From NCBI RefSeq assembly GCF_000820305.1, contig NZ_CDBH01000039.1, forward strand, positions 62,001 to 126,000: a stretch of 64,000 nt of DNA. The letters are read 5' to 3'. Position numbers and translations under genes: made by a program. The stretch's first letter is position 1. Each line of letters begins with the position of its first letter. Below are positions 21,301-29,540 of the stretch, one piece after another. The notes beneath the pieces are model-generated. The model saw only the letters and a program-made list of their open reading frames with translations. It ran no database searches and had not been told where the DNA came from. The DNA comes from Aeromonas dhakensis. Its GTDB lineage: Bacteria; Pseudomonadota; Gammaproteobacteria; Enterobacterales; Aeromonadaceae.

Positions 21301-23397
21301 TTTAAACGCTTGTTGCAAAAAGAGGGTCACGGACAAGGGGAGACGCTGCTCTCCGAATTCAATGCCTTCAACGGCGAGTGGCTGCTCAAGATGCTCACGG
21401 CCAACGACAAGGAGCGTAAAGAGAAGAACGGCATCATCGGTGCTTACAAGTTTGTCTCAGCCCTGTTGCGGCAATCTGATATCTGCTGGGTCCCCCTCTC
21501 CGTGGCCGAGATGATCCGCGTCTCCGGCAATGTGGGCCTCAAGATGAGCGACAGCGAGTTCTCCCGTCAGGTGCATGGGTATCGCAAAGGGGCCATTTCA
21601 GATGACGTGCTCTTTGTCGGCTTCAAGGGCAAGCAACTCTATCTGTTGCCTCTGGAGGTCAAGACCGGTGTCAGACCCGACTTTGCCTATGCCGGGCAAC
21701 AGGCGCTGGAGCTTAAACGTTACCTGATGGAAGAAGTACTTGGCCCCAACACTCTGGCCGCACGGCTCTACCGTGGTCTCTTTATTCGCCAGGTTCTGAT
21801 GCAGGTCGACAAGCTTTGCCTCTATGAAGTGATGCAGCCGGCGCAGCTTGCGCCGCTGTTGATCGAGCGGGAGTGGTGGCTCAAAGGGGAATATACCCTG
21901 GCCAGCGTGCCCGACTATCCCGAAGGCTTTGTGGTCGCCCATATCGAAAACGACAGCTTCTTTGTGCCTCACTACCAGATGACCGAGCGGGGCGTATTGC
22001 AGGTTGAACTGCCCTACGCCTTGCTGGGTAGCCTTATTCAGGCCAGCAGCGCCCCTGCGCTTGATGAGCTGGTGACCCTGTGCCATGTAGACAAACAATA
22101 TCTGCTGGGGCCCAGAGAAGAGGCGGCTGAGCCTGAATCTGGCTCTCAACCGCAGCCAAAAGAAGGGGGCAATCAGGCGGTGGATATGGCGCCATTGGCA
22201 CCAGCCACTGATACCCAAAACACCGACCCGGTTACCCCAGTACCGGTGGAAACGGGACTGACCGGCGAGCTGACAGAACCCATGCGTATCCTGTTTGGCC
22301 ACGAGGCGCTGCGGCAAACGCCGCTATATTGGGAGCCGACCAATACCGCCCGTTTTATGAATACCAATACCGGCATCATTGGCACCATGGGCACCGGCAA
22401 AACCCAGTTTACCAAGTCGCTGATCACCCAGCTGATGCGCCAGCAAGACAACAACGTCGAGGGGGCACGTATCGGTCTGCTGATCTTCGATTACAAATCT
22501 GACTATGTGGATGATGCCTTTAGTGAAGCCAACCAGAGCAAGCGGCTGAAGTTGTATCGCCTGTCGTACAATCCGCTCTCGCTCTATGGCGATATGCCGA
22601 TGCTGCCGGTGCATACCGCGACCGGGTTTGCCGAGACCCTGGCCAAAGCCTTTGGCCTCGGGCCCAAGCAGCAGCTACGGCTGCGCAAGTTAATCCTCGA
22701 TGCCTATGATCTGGCTGGGATCAGCAGGTCTGACGCCAGCACCTGGTCAAGGCCCGCGCCCACTTTGGCTCAGGTGTGGGATCTCTATCTTGAACAGGAG
22801 AAGGTAGAAGAAGACTCTCTCTATGCGGCGCTCGACTCGCTGGTCACCTACGAGATCTTTGAAACCATGCCAGATAAGGTGAGCTCCCTGTATGAGCTGC
22901 TCGATGGTGTGACGGTGATCGAGCTGGCGGGCTACTCACCCCAGATCCAGAACCTGGTGGTAGCCCTGACGCTGGATCTCTTCTATTCGCAGATGCAAAA
23001 GCGCGGCAAACCGCAAGTCAACGGCGATTATCGCCAGATCACCAAGATGATCCTGGTCGACGAGGCCGACAACTTTATGTCGCAGGACTTCCCCAGCCTG
23101 CGCAAGATCCTGAAAGAGGGGCGCGAGTATGGGGTAGGGGTGATCCTCTCAACCCAGGACTTGAGCCACTTTAAAACCGGGGAAAACAACTACGGCTCTT
23201 ATATTTTGACCTGGGTGGTGCATCGCGTTGCCGAGATCAAGAATGCCGATATCAAGGCCATCTTTAATAAAGATGATAAGACCGAGCAAGAACAATTAAT
23301 GGAAAATATCCGCAAATTGGATAAGCACTTTAGTCTCTATATTGATGGAGATAAAAAGGTATCTATGATGCGGGATAGAGCGTTTTGGGAGCTTTAA
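18295..23397 (+). CDS. dptH: DNA phosphorothioation-dependent restriction protein DptH (ATPase)
   Basis: A very large 1,700-residue protein. The C-terminal part is an FtsK/HerA-like ATPase: Walker A GTMGTGKTQ is near residue 1365, Walker B MILVDEAD near 1584, and a sensor-like ILSTQDLSHF follows. A proline-rich acidic linker (about 1280-1325) precedes the ATPase. The long N-terminal portion includes a zinc-finger-like CSACGW and a region around 1095-1160 (LKMSDSEFSRQVHG, LLPLEVKTG) whose E-x-K motif resembles PD-(D/E)XK nucleases, and this would fit the DNA-damaging role. The ATG at 18295 follows GGAGA. The last 130 bases are markedly AT-rich. Confidence 0.88.
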   Translation: MSARPFEHFLAERFIEWVSADIEPGSRYQFKSPSAENGLVLYQSLVTFAATNTLATADGIDLPYIECNGVRVLPVLHGEAPGFTENYISRLRDLVAGRSAEFEKAALLIIHNSMLDTLINSALDLGAPGAVWHPDSLSQQLGALIDVGSSNKELSACLLEEQLALITEEGATVFGFAPLFSALDQDGVLEFDELQLFNDPVILSWSGKKAQISKRLQANRKLRREIEDAVEHYDLDQLESVLKEFSAKFIRQHFQDESWRDLEFEAYLKEIEANKAQKLLLEEVAVDSGSLQQRAKSQSKAGQRDLSLLIQLPPGEKTLNLSFTFIGNDLDESQFKLMHNGPLKNAVTYSVSRVGGKRCWATVALPVTGEPTFFSLELKRDNRSEEYKFRCLVVEQGDFYFDELLHCFRVDAGKKWLTLLLEENKFKVNPEQDAIMHLADDEAEVDCSACGWVNFEALAEQSEQIQFELVNGERRLPINIEGPAADESICVPLLFDRDRFAKLLRDDRNAEYLRAKGKIIFDNSESGVAGIRQQLLNLEARMVDERVLYIGLSADPMPLEAISSAFSDLHSAYAALFDYLQHHKTLPSLVAWGDSYCALVQRVLDAYEAALSEIPTNAVLALEHKQLMRIGLCRQDEWQRLSPLHPLVLAYHLQLVVEIKADRDEDGVSSFAELPEVTRERLVASGLLPFVYDNDSGYAHLLPVRENSFWLDVVPQKQESYSYIKRLVRDKLAEFTQAYSRLFSAGAKSTLIVNAINQASAAELFLGLIEHFKLHKEQAIAIHVNFYDERLQFNDFDRFAETAAYDELKTWLGLNTTALRAEADMLIDLIRSRLTYSKFTLPNEREQFAYAHLAFFRNQEPVECHPINTDEALSGVLCDGLIAGEAAETKGAAYFTAFGLRGVPYQGVQSLRVARMLGNLWQPASQSNAQYLATSLGLAVSADFKALLTRSYDSALWTTIIDPKVTLDFFTSQQDVVLIHYSDQYTSTAGYDAITVTKQVDLFKRLLQKEGHGQGETLLSEFNAFNGEWLLKMLTANDKERKEKNGIIGAYKFVSALLRQSDICWVPLSVAEMIRVSGNVGLKMSDSEFSRQVHGYRKGAISDDVLFVGFKGKQLYLLPLEVKTGVRPDFAYAGQQALELKRYLMEEVLGPNTLAARLYRGLFIRQVLMQVDKLCLYEVMQPAQLAPLLIEREWWLKGEYTLASVPDYPEGFVVAHIENDSFFVPHYQMTERGVLQVELPYALLGSLIQASSAPALDELVTLCHVDKQYLLGPREEAAEPESGSQPQPKEGGNQAVDMAPLAPATDTQNTDPVTPVPVETGLTGELTEPMRILFGHEALRQTPLYWEPTNTARFMNTNTGIIGTMGTGKTQFTKSLITQLMRQQDNNVEGARIGLLIFDYKSDYVDDAFSEANQSKRLKLYRLSYNPLSLYGDMPMLPVHTATGFAETLAKAFGLGPKQQLRLRKLILDAYDLAGISRSDASTWSRPAPTLAQVWDLYLEQEKVEEDSLYAALDSLVTYEIFETMPDKVSSLYELLDGVTVIELAGYSPQIQNLVVALTLDLFYSQMQKRGKPQVNGDYRQITKMILVDEADNFMSQDFPSLRKILKEGREYGVGVILSTQDLSHFKTGENNYGSYILTWVVHRVAEIKNADIKAIFNKDDKTEQEQLMENIRKLDKHFSLYIDGDKKVSMMRDRAFWEL

Positions 23398-23422
23398 TGG
23401 ATAGTGTGAATAGGTGTTATCA

Positions 23423-24346
23423 ATGACAATAGTTGAAGCAATAGTAAAAGCGCTGGCTAATATTGGGCGGCCTGCAAACTATGAAGATATTTATCGAGAG
23501 ATCGTTAGGTGTCAGTATTATGTATTCAAGGCAGTGGAGCCGCGTTCTATAGTTAGAGTTCAGCTGAGAAAGCATTGTGTCAATGTGGTTATCCCAAGTG
23601 CTGCAAATACAAAAAAATACTTTAAAAGTGAAGGTGGGAAAGGCAAGGATGAGTTGTTTTCTTTAGTTGAAGCGCCTGTGTCATCAGTTGATTTAGGTGG
23701 TTTGAAAGGTAGTTTAGCGAAGGTGCCAGCTAGTAATCAAACAGGCCTCACTCAGAGGGTTGGTGATTTTATAATTTCGCTTTTTTCATTAATGAAAAAA
23801 ACAAAATTTAGTTTTGAAACACATAAAGTCACAGCAACTGAATGCTTCTGGATGCTAGTTGGCTCATTTTTACCAATATTACTTGATTCATTTTTACGAG
23901 TTATAGCACTAAAAAATGGTCTGTTCGAGGCTATAGGAGAAAATGTTAAGGGTGGTGAGGTCTTTTTGCTAACTTCAGCACTTATAACACCATTTTATTT
24001 TTTCCTAATTAAATATGTATCTTTGAGTGCAGAGGATAAAAAGGAAAGTAAACTTCCATATTTTGGTTGGGTGTTGTTTTTTTCAATAATTGCATTTGTT
24101 TCTGGTTTGTTCGCTTTCATTTATTACCGCATTGGTAGAATAATTGTGAGTAATTCTGATAGTGAATTTATCAAGGGCTTGTTTCAGTTCGAGTTTGGAT
24201 ACTGGGCTTGGGGAATATATATTGTGTCGTTTTTCATATGGTATTATTCATCCTATATGAATAATAGACCATCAGACCGATATAAAAGTATACGTAGTAA
24301 ACAATTTGATGAATTAAGTGATAAGTTTACGCAAGGAGTTGAGTAA
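23423..24346 (+). CDS. Winged-helix (HARE-HTH-like) membrane protein of unknown function
   Basis: A 307-residue protein with an unusual build. Residues 1-80 look like the HB1/ASXL/restriction-associated (HARE) winged helix (VEAIVKALANIGRPANYEDIY, then KYFKSEGGKGKDELFSLV). A linker follows, then four predicted transmembrane helices at about 141-163, 179-200, 211-236 and 256-277, and a charged cytosolic tail. The gene is far more AT-rich than its neighbours. It starts 26 bases after dptH and overlaps the next gene by one base (TAATG). No family is recognised for the whole. A DNA-sensing plus membrane-effector design is inferred from architecture alone. Confidence 0.7.
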   Translation: MTIVEAIVKALANIGRPANYEDIYREIVRCQYYVFKAVEPRSIVRVQLRKHCVNVVIPSAANTKKYFKSEGGKGKDELFSLVEAPVSSVDLGGLKGSLAKVPASNQTGLTQRVGDFIISLFSLMKKTKFSFETHKVTATECFWMLVGSFLPILLDSFLRVIALKNGLFEAIGENVKGGEVFLLTSALITPFYFFLIKYVSLSAEDKKESKLPYFGWVLFFSIIAFVSGLFAFIYYRIGRIIVSNSDSEFIKGLFQFEFGYWAWGIYIVSFFIWYYSSYMNNRPSDRYKSIRSKQFDELSDKFTQGVE

Positions 24347-25515
24347 TGAAAGAAATAAAAATTAAAGCACTGGAAATTACTCAGCCGATAGGGAGTTTCT
24401 ATTGTGGAGTTATTGATGCTGCTCTTCTAAAGGAAATTACATATAGCGACATTAGACGCTTAGAAAAAGAAGATGGTCGAGAATTGGATAGTTATATTGG
24501 AATTCAAAGGCCATTATCTGAAAGTCGTATGAAGCAGATTAATAAATACATATCCAATATTGATGCTACCTTTCCTAACTCAATAATTGTATCAATTAAT
24601 GAGCGAGACGTTAGATGGGATGCCAAAACTAATATTTTCACAATATCATATGACGACGACAATAAAAATGACATAGCTAAAATTCTGGATGGGCAACATA
24701 GAATTTCTGGATTTACTAATGACAATAGTTACTTTATAACTGATGATGGAGATAAACAATCTTTCGAGTTGTTAGTAACTATATTTGTTAACTCAGACTT
24801 ATCAACGCAAGCAAATATTTTTGCTACTGTCAATTTGGCTCAAACAAAAGTTAATCGTTCTCTTGTTTACGACCTTGAGTCTCTAGCTATTGCTAGAAGT
24901 CCAGAAAAAACTTGCCATGATATAGCTGTGCTTATGAATCGTCAAGAAGGGCCTTTCTTTCGAAGAATAAAGCGTTTGGGGGTTGCAACACCGAATGTTA
25001 AAAATGAACTGTTAACCCAAGCTTTATTTGTAAGTAATATGATAAAGTTAATATCACCTGACGTGGTCTCTGATAGAAATTATTACCTCTCTCAAGTTAA
25101 GGGCGGAGTTAATAAAAACCATTACAAATTATCAGGCACTACCTTTGATGATAAAATGAAATATCCATTTAGAGAAAGTTTCCTAGGTGATAATGATACA
25201 GTTATTGCGCACAATATTTTTAATTTTTTCTCAGCTGTTAATGAACTTTGGCCGAATGCGTGGAAAAAAGAAAATAAGAAGTCAGTGTTAAACAAATCGA
25301 TCGGGTTTATTGCCTTATGTCGGGTTATGAGATTACTCATGAGAAAAGTGTTTGAGGTTGAAGGGATTAATGGTGCTCGTGTAATAAATACTGACGAGTT
25401 TTATGAGATGCTTGATGGCGGTATTTTAGACGAGAGTATATTTGATGGCATGGAGCCGGTCTCAAAATCTGCTGGAGTTATATATAAACTTATTGTTAAT
25501 AATCTAGCTGTTTGA
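24346..25515 (+). CDS. DGQHR-domain (DndB-like) protein
   Basis: A 389-residue protein with the DGQHR signature at residues 115-119 (AKILDGQHRISGF), in almost the same position as in the DndB of this island (113-117). This motif defines the DndB/DGQHR family, some members of which bind DNA or regulate the modification genes. Later features are FATVNLAQTKVNRSLVYDL and a basic stretch (RRIKRLGVATPNVKNEL). It is AT-rich like its partner, is preceded by AAGGAG at good spacing, and is translationally coupled to it (TAATG). A terminator follows directly. The island thus has two DGQHR proteins. The function of this one is unknown. Confidence 0.8.
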   Translation: MKEIKIKALEITQPIGSFYCGVIDAALLKEITYSDIRRLEKEDGRELDSYIGIQRPLSESRMKQINKYISNIDATFPNSIIVSINERDVRWDAKTNIFTISYDDDNKNDIAKILDGQHRISGFTNDNSYFITDDGDKQSFELLVTIFVNSDLSTQANIFATVNLAQTKVNRSLVYDLESLAIARSPEKTCHDIAVLMNRQEGPFFRRIKRLGVATPNVKNELLTQALFVSNMIKLISPDVVSDRNYYLSQVKGGVNKNHYKLSGTTFDDKMKYPFRESFLGDNDTVIAHNIFNFFSAVNELWPNAWKKENKKSVLNKSIGFIALCRVMRLLMRKVFEVEGINGARVINTDEFYEMLDGGILDESIFDGMEPVSKSAGVIYKLIVNNLAV

Positions 25516-25528
25516 TTATATAGTTTTT

Positions 25529-25562
25529 CAGAGGTCCTGATTACAGGACCTCTTTGTTTTTA
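25529..25562. terminator. Shared terminator between converging restriction and modification operons
   Basis: A 10-bp perfect stem AGAGGTCCTG/CAGGACCTCT (25530-25539 with 25544-25553) has loop ATTA and T-rich tracts on both sides. Confidence 0.85.
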
Positions 25563-25907
25563 AAATGCCATAGATAAATCACTTAGGCTCTTATGGTTGC
25601 GTAGTGCAGCTATCCCATCCTCTACATGGAATGCCCAAGCTTTTACTCTCTCTTTTTGATCCAACTCAGGGTATGTCAGTTCGAGCAATAACTCGGTGAT
25701 CTGAGCGGTGTCTCCCAGCCAGGTGATCTTATCCAGCACCAGAGACCCATCGAGTTTTCGTTGGTCACCCTGGTAGCGAAACCCTGACTCTATCGAGCGG
25801 AAAAAAGCAATACGAGCGGCCACATTGGGCGTCACCCCAGTCATGCTTTTTAGCCGCTTTAACTGCTCTTCGGTTTGCTGTGTTACTTGCATGCGGTTAG
25901 GTAGCAT
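25560..25907 (-). CDS. dndE: DNA sulfur modification protein DndE
   Basis: A 115-residue DndE, the small protein of the DndCDE complex proposed to bind nicked DNA during phosphorothioation. It starts MLPNRMQVTQQTEEQLKRLK, which is typical of the family, and contains ARIAFFRSIESG and a C-terminal HVEDGIAALR segment. The ATG at 25907 shares the A of the dndD stop codon (TGATG) and lies seven bases after AGGAGG. An ATG two codons earlier sits on the ribosome site. It is the last gene of the modification operon. Confidence 0.9.
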   Translation of the reverse strand: MLPNRMQVTQQTEEQLKRLKSMTGVTPNVAARIAFFRSIESGFRYQGDQRKLDGSLVLDKITWLGDTAQITELLLELTYPELDQKERVKAWAFHVEDGIAALRNHKSLSDLSMAF

Positions 25908-27916
25908 CAACATGCCTCCTTTTGTTTCCAGAAGTAGCCATCTTTCAGATATGAGCACTTCATTAGGCTATCAAACTCGATCTGGTAGGCGTGGGATATA
26001 TCACCGCTCAACTGTTCTGCAAAGTAGCGTTGATCCACCTCGGTATCGGTTGAGAGGAGGACTACTTGGTGGCTCGCTTGTGGGAAGTAGTGTTCGATCA
26101 GATTATCCCTGTGGTGCGAGTCGAGCCTGCCGAGGGGGGTATCGATAATAACGGGCAGCTGTCGCCCAGAGGTCTTTGCCAAGGCTTCCAGAATCGCGAT
26201 GGCGTAGATCTGTTTCTCACCGGCAGAGAGCAGCTTGCGATTGATGCTGACGCCTTGTTCATCGATCAGTTCGACATCAAAAGTGGCCGGATTGATCCTG
26301 GCTTGGATCTGTAAATCTTCCTTACGGGCGAGCTTATGGTAGGCAATAGAAAATGCTGCCTCCAATCGCTTTACCCTGGCCATCGTCAAGACATCGGTAT
26401 ATTCATCGAGCAGCTTAATGGTTTCATGGGCATGATGGACCGCGCTGTTATCATTAAATTGACTGCGCTCTTTATCGTGGAGTTTTTGAATGTCCCGCGC
26501 TGCGCTCAGTTGCTTATTAAGAGCCTGCTTGGCCTCTGTGAGTAGCTGCTGGTAGCGATGGATTTCTTGTTGTCGCTTGCTGTCGAGGACTCTCAACGCC
26601 TTGAATATGTCGAACAATTGCTCATCTTCAGGTGCTCTGGCTATATTTGTTGCTGCCTGTTCCAAGGCTTGTTCGACCTCTTGCAGTCGATCTCTAGCGA
26701 CACAGAAGCGCGCCTTAGCGTATTGGCTCTCTTGGTTGATAAGCTGCTCGATAACACCAAACTCTCTCTCTGAGATATCGAGACGAACCGTTCCTTGTGG
26801 TTTATTGGCCAGATAACGAGATAACTGGCTTTCAATTGCTTCTGCGGCAATCTTACCTGCCTGTACCGATTGGAAGGCGACTTCCCCTTGCAAGGTTTCC
26901 AGGAAGCGGGTGAGCTCGGTAGTGAAGTGGTGAGTCTGCTTCACGCTGGTTTCTGTTTCAAGCTGAGCAAGTAATTGGGTCAGGGTATTGGGGGCCAATG
27001 ATAGAGGCAGATAGGCCTCCATCTCATGGCGGATCTGCTTTTCTAGCTGCTCTTTCTCTTTGAGTAGTGACTCGACGCGCTGCTCCTCTTGGGCTTTGGT
27101 GAGGGCAAATGCCCCACCTTCTGCGGCAAGTTGCGCCTCAATCTTTTTGATGTCGATAGTCAGTAACTCAATGCGGGTCTTGTGTACATCCGCTTCAAAG
27201 CGAAGGCGCTCAGCGGTTGCACCATGTTGGGCGCACTCGGCCTCCAAAGTTGCTAGGCGCTTTTGCTGCTGTGAGCCCAGGCTCTTTGCATCCACCCGCT
27301 TAAGATAGATCCCTAGGTCACTGCGCAGCTTGCTGACGAGATCCAGTCCCAGTAAACGGCGAACGGCGGTTTTTAATACCTTGCCTGATTCATCTTCTGC
27401 CAACTCGGCAATCTTTTCACCATCGAAGAAGAAGAGATCGGCAATACCGTGAGGGATAAGTTCATTGAGAAAACCTTGGCACTGCTCGTAATTGAGTTCG
27501 TCTTTTGCTTCGCCATCTTGTATTAGCATCAGACGATCTTTTTTCCCCCGTTTCCAACTGCGGATAACGGTGAACTCAGATTCAATACCTGCTTTGTTAT
27601 AGGTGAAGCAGAGCTCGATACTTGCCTCATTTGGGCGCTGAGTATTGCTGACCCCGTTATGGACTAAGGCCGCAAGGTGATCGATATAGTCCTGCCGACT
27701 ATAGAGTCCATCAAAAGCAAGCCGGCCGTAAAGAGCCAGTCGAATGGCCGTTAGAATAGACGTTTTTCCGGCCCCATTGAGCCCACCAAAGAGTACAATT
27801 GGGCGATCTGTGAGTTTGCTACCATCTACAAGTAAGCGTGGGCGAGGGGTCAGGTCTATTCGATGACTGCCACGAAAAACACGGAAGTCATGCAATGTGA
27901 GGCTCTTAATGATCAT
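25907..27916 (-). CDS. dndD: DNA sulfur modification protein DndD (SMC-like ATPase)
   Basis: A 669-residue ABC-type ATPase of the Rad50/SMC kind. Walker A GLNGAGKT is at residues 45-52, long coiled coils run through about 200-480, the signature LLSAGEKQIYAIAIL comes near 570, and Walker B PVIIDTPLGRLDSHHR follows. DndD is thought to provide energy or remodel DNA while DndC and IscS/DndA deliver sulfur. It overlaps dndC by 11 bases and dndE by one base, showing strong translational coupling. Confidence 0.94.
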   Translation of the reverse strand: MIIKSLTLHDFRVFRGSHRIDLTPRPRLLVDGSKLTDRPIVLFGGLNGAGKTSILTAIRLALYGRLAFDGLYSRQDYIDHLAALVHNGVSNTQRPNEASIELCFTYNKAGIESEFTVIRSWKRGKKDRLMLIQDGEAKDELNYEQCQGFLNELIPHGIADLFFFDGEKIAELAEDESGKVLKTAVRRLLGLDLVSKLRSDLGIYLKRVDAKSLGSQQQKRLATLEAECAQHGATAERLRFEADVHKTRIELLTIDIKKIEAQLAAEGGAFALTKAQEEQRVESLLKEKEQLEKQIRHEMEAYLPLSLAPNTLTQLLAQLETETSVKQTHHFTTELTRFLETLQGEVAFQSVQAGKIAAEAIESQLSRYLANKPQGTVRLDISEREFGVIEQLINQESQYAKARFCVARDRLQEVEQALEQAATNIARAPEDEQLFDIFKALRVLDSKRQQEIHRYQQLLTEAKQALNKQLSAARDIQKLHDKERSQFNDNSAVHHAHETIKLLDEYTDVLTMARVKRLEAAFSIAYHKLARKEDLQIQARINPATFDVELIDEQGVSINRKLLSAGEKQIYAIAILEALAKTSGRQLPVIIDTPLGRLDSHHRDNLIEHYFPQASHQVVLLSTDTEVDQRYFAEQLSGDISHAYQIEFDSLMKCSYLKDGYFWKQKEAC

Positions 27917-29540
27917 CAGTGACTACCTCGCTCAGCAGATGGCTTATTTCATAGGCATCGTTTAGTTGTGACTGTACTATTTTAAGTTCAGCTTCAATCG
28001 TATCAATGGTCTCTTGGTGTTGATCGCGCTGATTTCTTTTTTGCAGTGCGGCTTGTTTTTGCTGGATCCCTTCCAGGGAACCCCAGTCTTGTTTCAAGAT
28101 ACTGCCAATTTTATCGAAGACTCCTTGACGTTTACTCAGTCCCTCCAGTGATATTTCGAGCTCTATTAGCTTCATGACCATCTCGGGCTCAACTTCATAA
28201 TGAGCCGCGAGTTTATCCAATAGCTCGGCATCACTGGCATCGAAGCGAGACTGATCATCGACGACCCAATTGAGATCTTTGGTATAGACATCACGATAGA
28301 TCTTGGGGAGCGCATCCTCCCAATCTGGCTCGTTGGGATCTATTAGCCATTGTTGGCGAATAGCATGTAGCTCAGGCTCAGTAATCAGGGTGATGCTATG
28401 ACCTTGTTCATTGAGCTCTTTCTCCATGCAAAGCAGTTCTCGCAGCCACTGCTGGCGATATTTGAGCCAATAAGGACCAGGGACATGCTTACGATCGCTG
28501 GCAATGTCCTCGCCCTCTTTGGCGTACTGATAGCTCACCTTACCGGTACGACGCTTGTAGTTTCGATAGATATCCTTCTGGGCTGGGTCGGTGGTTAGCG
28601 CCAACTGATTTCGGAACTTTAGTAAGGGCAGCATCCAGTCCTCACCATTTTGGATAAGGCTTTCCATGGCTCGGTCTTTGGTGACGACAGTACAGGTCCA
28701 GCAACCAAAGCGTGAATTACCACAAGAGGGGGTGCTGTCATCAATGACCAATGGACACTCACCCTGACCCGAGGAGTCCATATAAAGAGTCCAGAGCGGG
28801 CGGTTATTGCCGCCCCAGGGATTTTCCCACTCTTCTATATCATCCGGCGCGTATTTGAAGGCGCCGCGTAGCAGTTTCCAGACATCCTCAACATCCCAGG
28901 TGTCGATAGGGGTGTAGATGAAGGCATTAGCCAGCGTGGTATGGCGGGCAAGTCGGGTTCCATCAATCTTGTGCTTGGCAATGACCTGGGCACGGGAAGC
29001 ACTCTCGCTGCTGCGAGAGCCAAGCACAACGATCACCTCTTCAAACTGGCTGACCTTGTCTTTGATAAAGTCACTGACCGGGTTGATCTTCATCCGCTCG
29101 GTACACCAGCGGAAGCTGCGAGTCGGGGCAGGGTAGCCTTTGCCGAGCAGGTTTACCCAAAACGTCTCATGGGTTTTGGGTACGACAGGGTGAGAGGTAA
29201 TGGGTAACGCATCGCGTTTGGCCCCCTTTTCGATTTGATCCATGGTTCGAATGATCAAATCGACGACAACAGGGGTCTCGACCAGGGTGTCTGATGAGAC
29301 TACAAAAACATCTTTGTGGCGCAGTTCAGGCGGTAACCCCAGCAGTGCCAGATAGACCAGCGTCAGCACAGCAGAAGAGTCTTTACCTCCGCTATACCCA
29401 ATGACCCAGGGTCGCTTGTCTGCGCAATAGATGCGTTGTACTTCAGCAACGTATTCTGCCAGTGGACGGCCGGCAAAGGGCTCGGTATTGATGAAATCTT
29501 CGTAATCGGCCAGATCATGGGCCTGAATCAAGGGGTTCAT
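27906..29540 (-). CDS. dndC: DNA sulfur modification protein DndC (PAPS reductase-like)
   Basis: A 544-residue ATP pyrophosphatase/iron-sulfur protein acting in sulfur transfer to the DNA backbone. The pyrophosphatase loop SGGKDSS lies at residues 50-56. Four cysteines C262, C273, C280 and C283 (spacing X10, X6, X2) should hold the 4Fe-4S cluster. The C-terminal third is helical and charged. It overlaps dndB by four bases (ATGA) and dndD by 11. Confidence 0.95.
   Translation of the reverse strand: MNPLIQAHDLADYEDFINTEPFAGRPLAEYVAEVQRIYCADKRPWVIGYSGGKDSSAVLTLVYLALLGLPPELRHKDVFVVSSDTLVETPVVVDLIIRTMDQIEKGAKRDALPITSHPVVPKTHETFWVNLLGKGYPAPTRSFRWCTERMKINPVSDFIKDKVSQFEEVIVVLGSRSSESASRAQVIAKHKIDGTRLARHTTLANAFIYTPIDTWDVEDVWKLLRGAFKYAPDDIEEWENPWGGNNRPLWTLYMDSSGQGECPLVIDDSTPSCGNSRFGCWTCTVVTKDRAMESLIQNGEDWMLPLLKFRNQLALTTDPAQKDIYRNYKRRTGKVSYQYAKEGEDIASDRKHVPGPYWLKYRQQWLRELLCMEKELNEQGHSITLITEPELHAIRQQWLIDPNEPDWEDALPKIYRDVYTKDLNWVVDDQSRFDASDAELLDKLAAHYEVEPEMVMKLIELEISLEGLSKRQGVFDKIGSILKQDWGSLEGIQQKQAALQKRNQRDQHQETIDTIEAELKIVQSQLNDAYEISHLLSEVVTDDH

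Noticed and set aside
20125-21336. 403-codon minus-strand frame inside dptH
   Set aside because: No homology signals. The plus strand is a continuous 1,700-codon gene in an intact operon.
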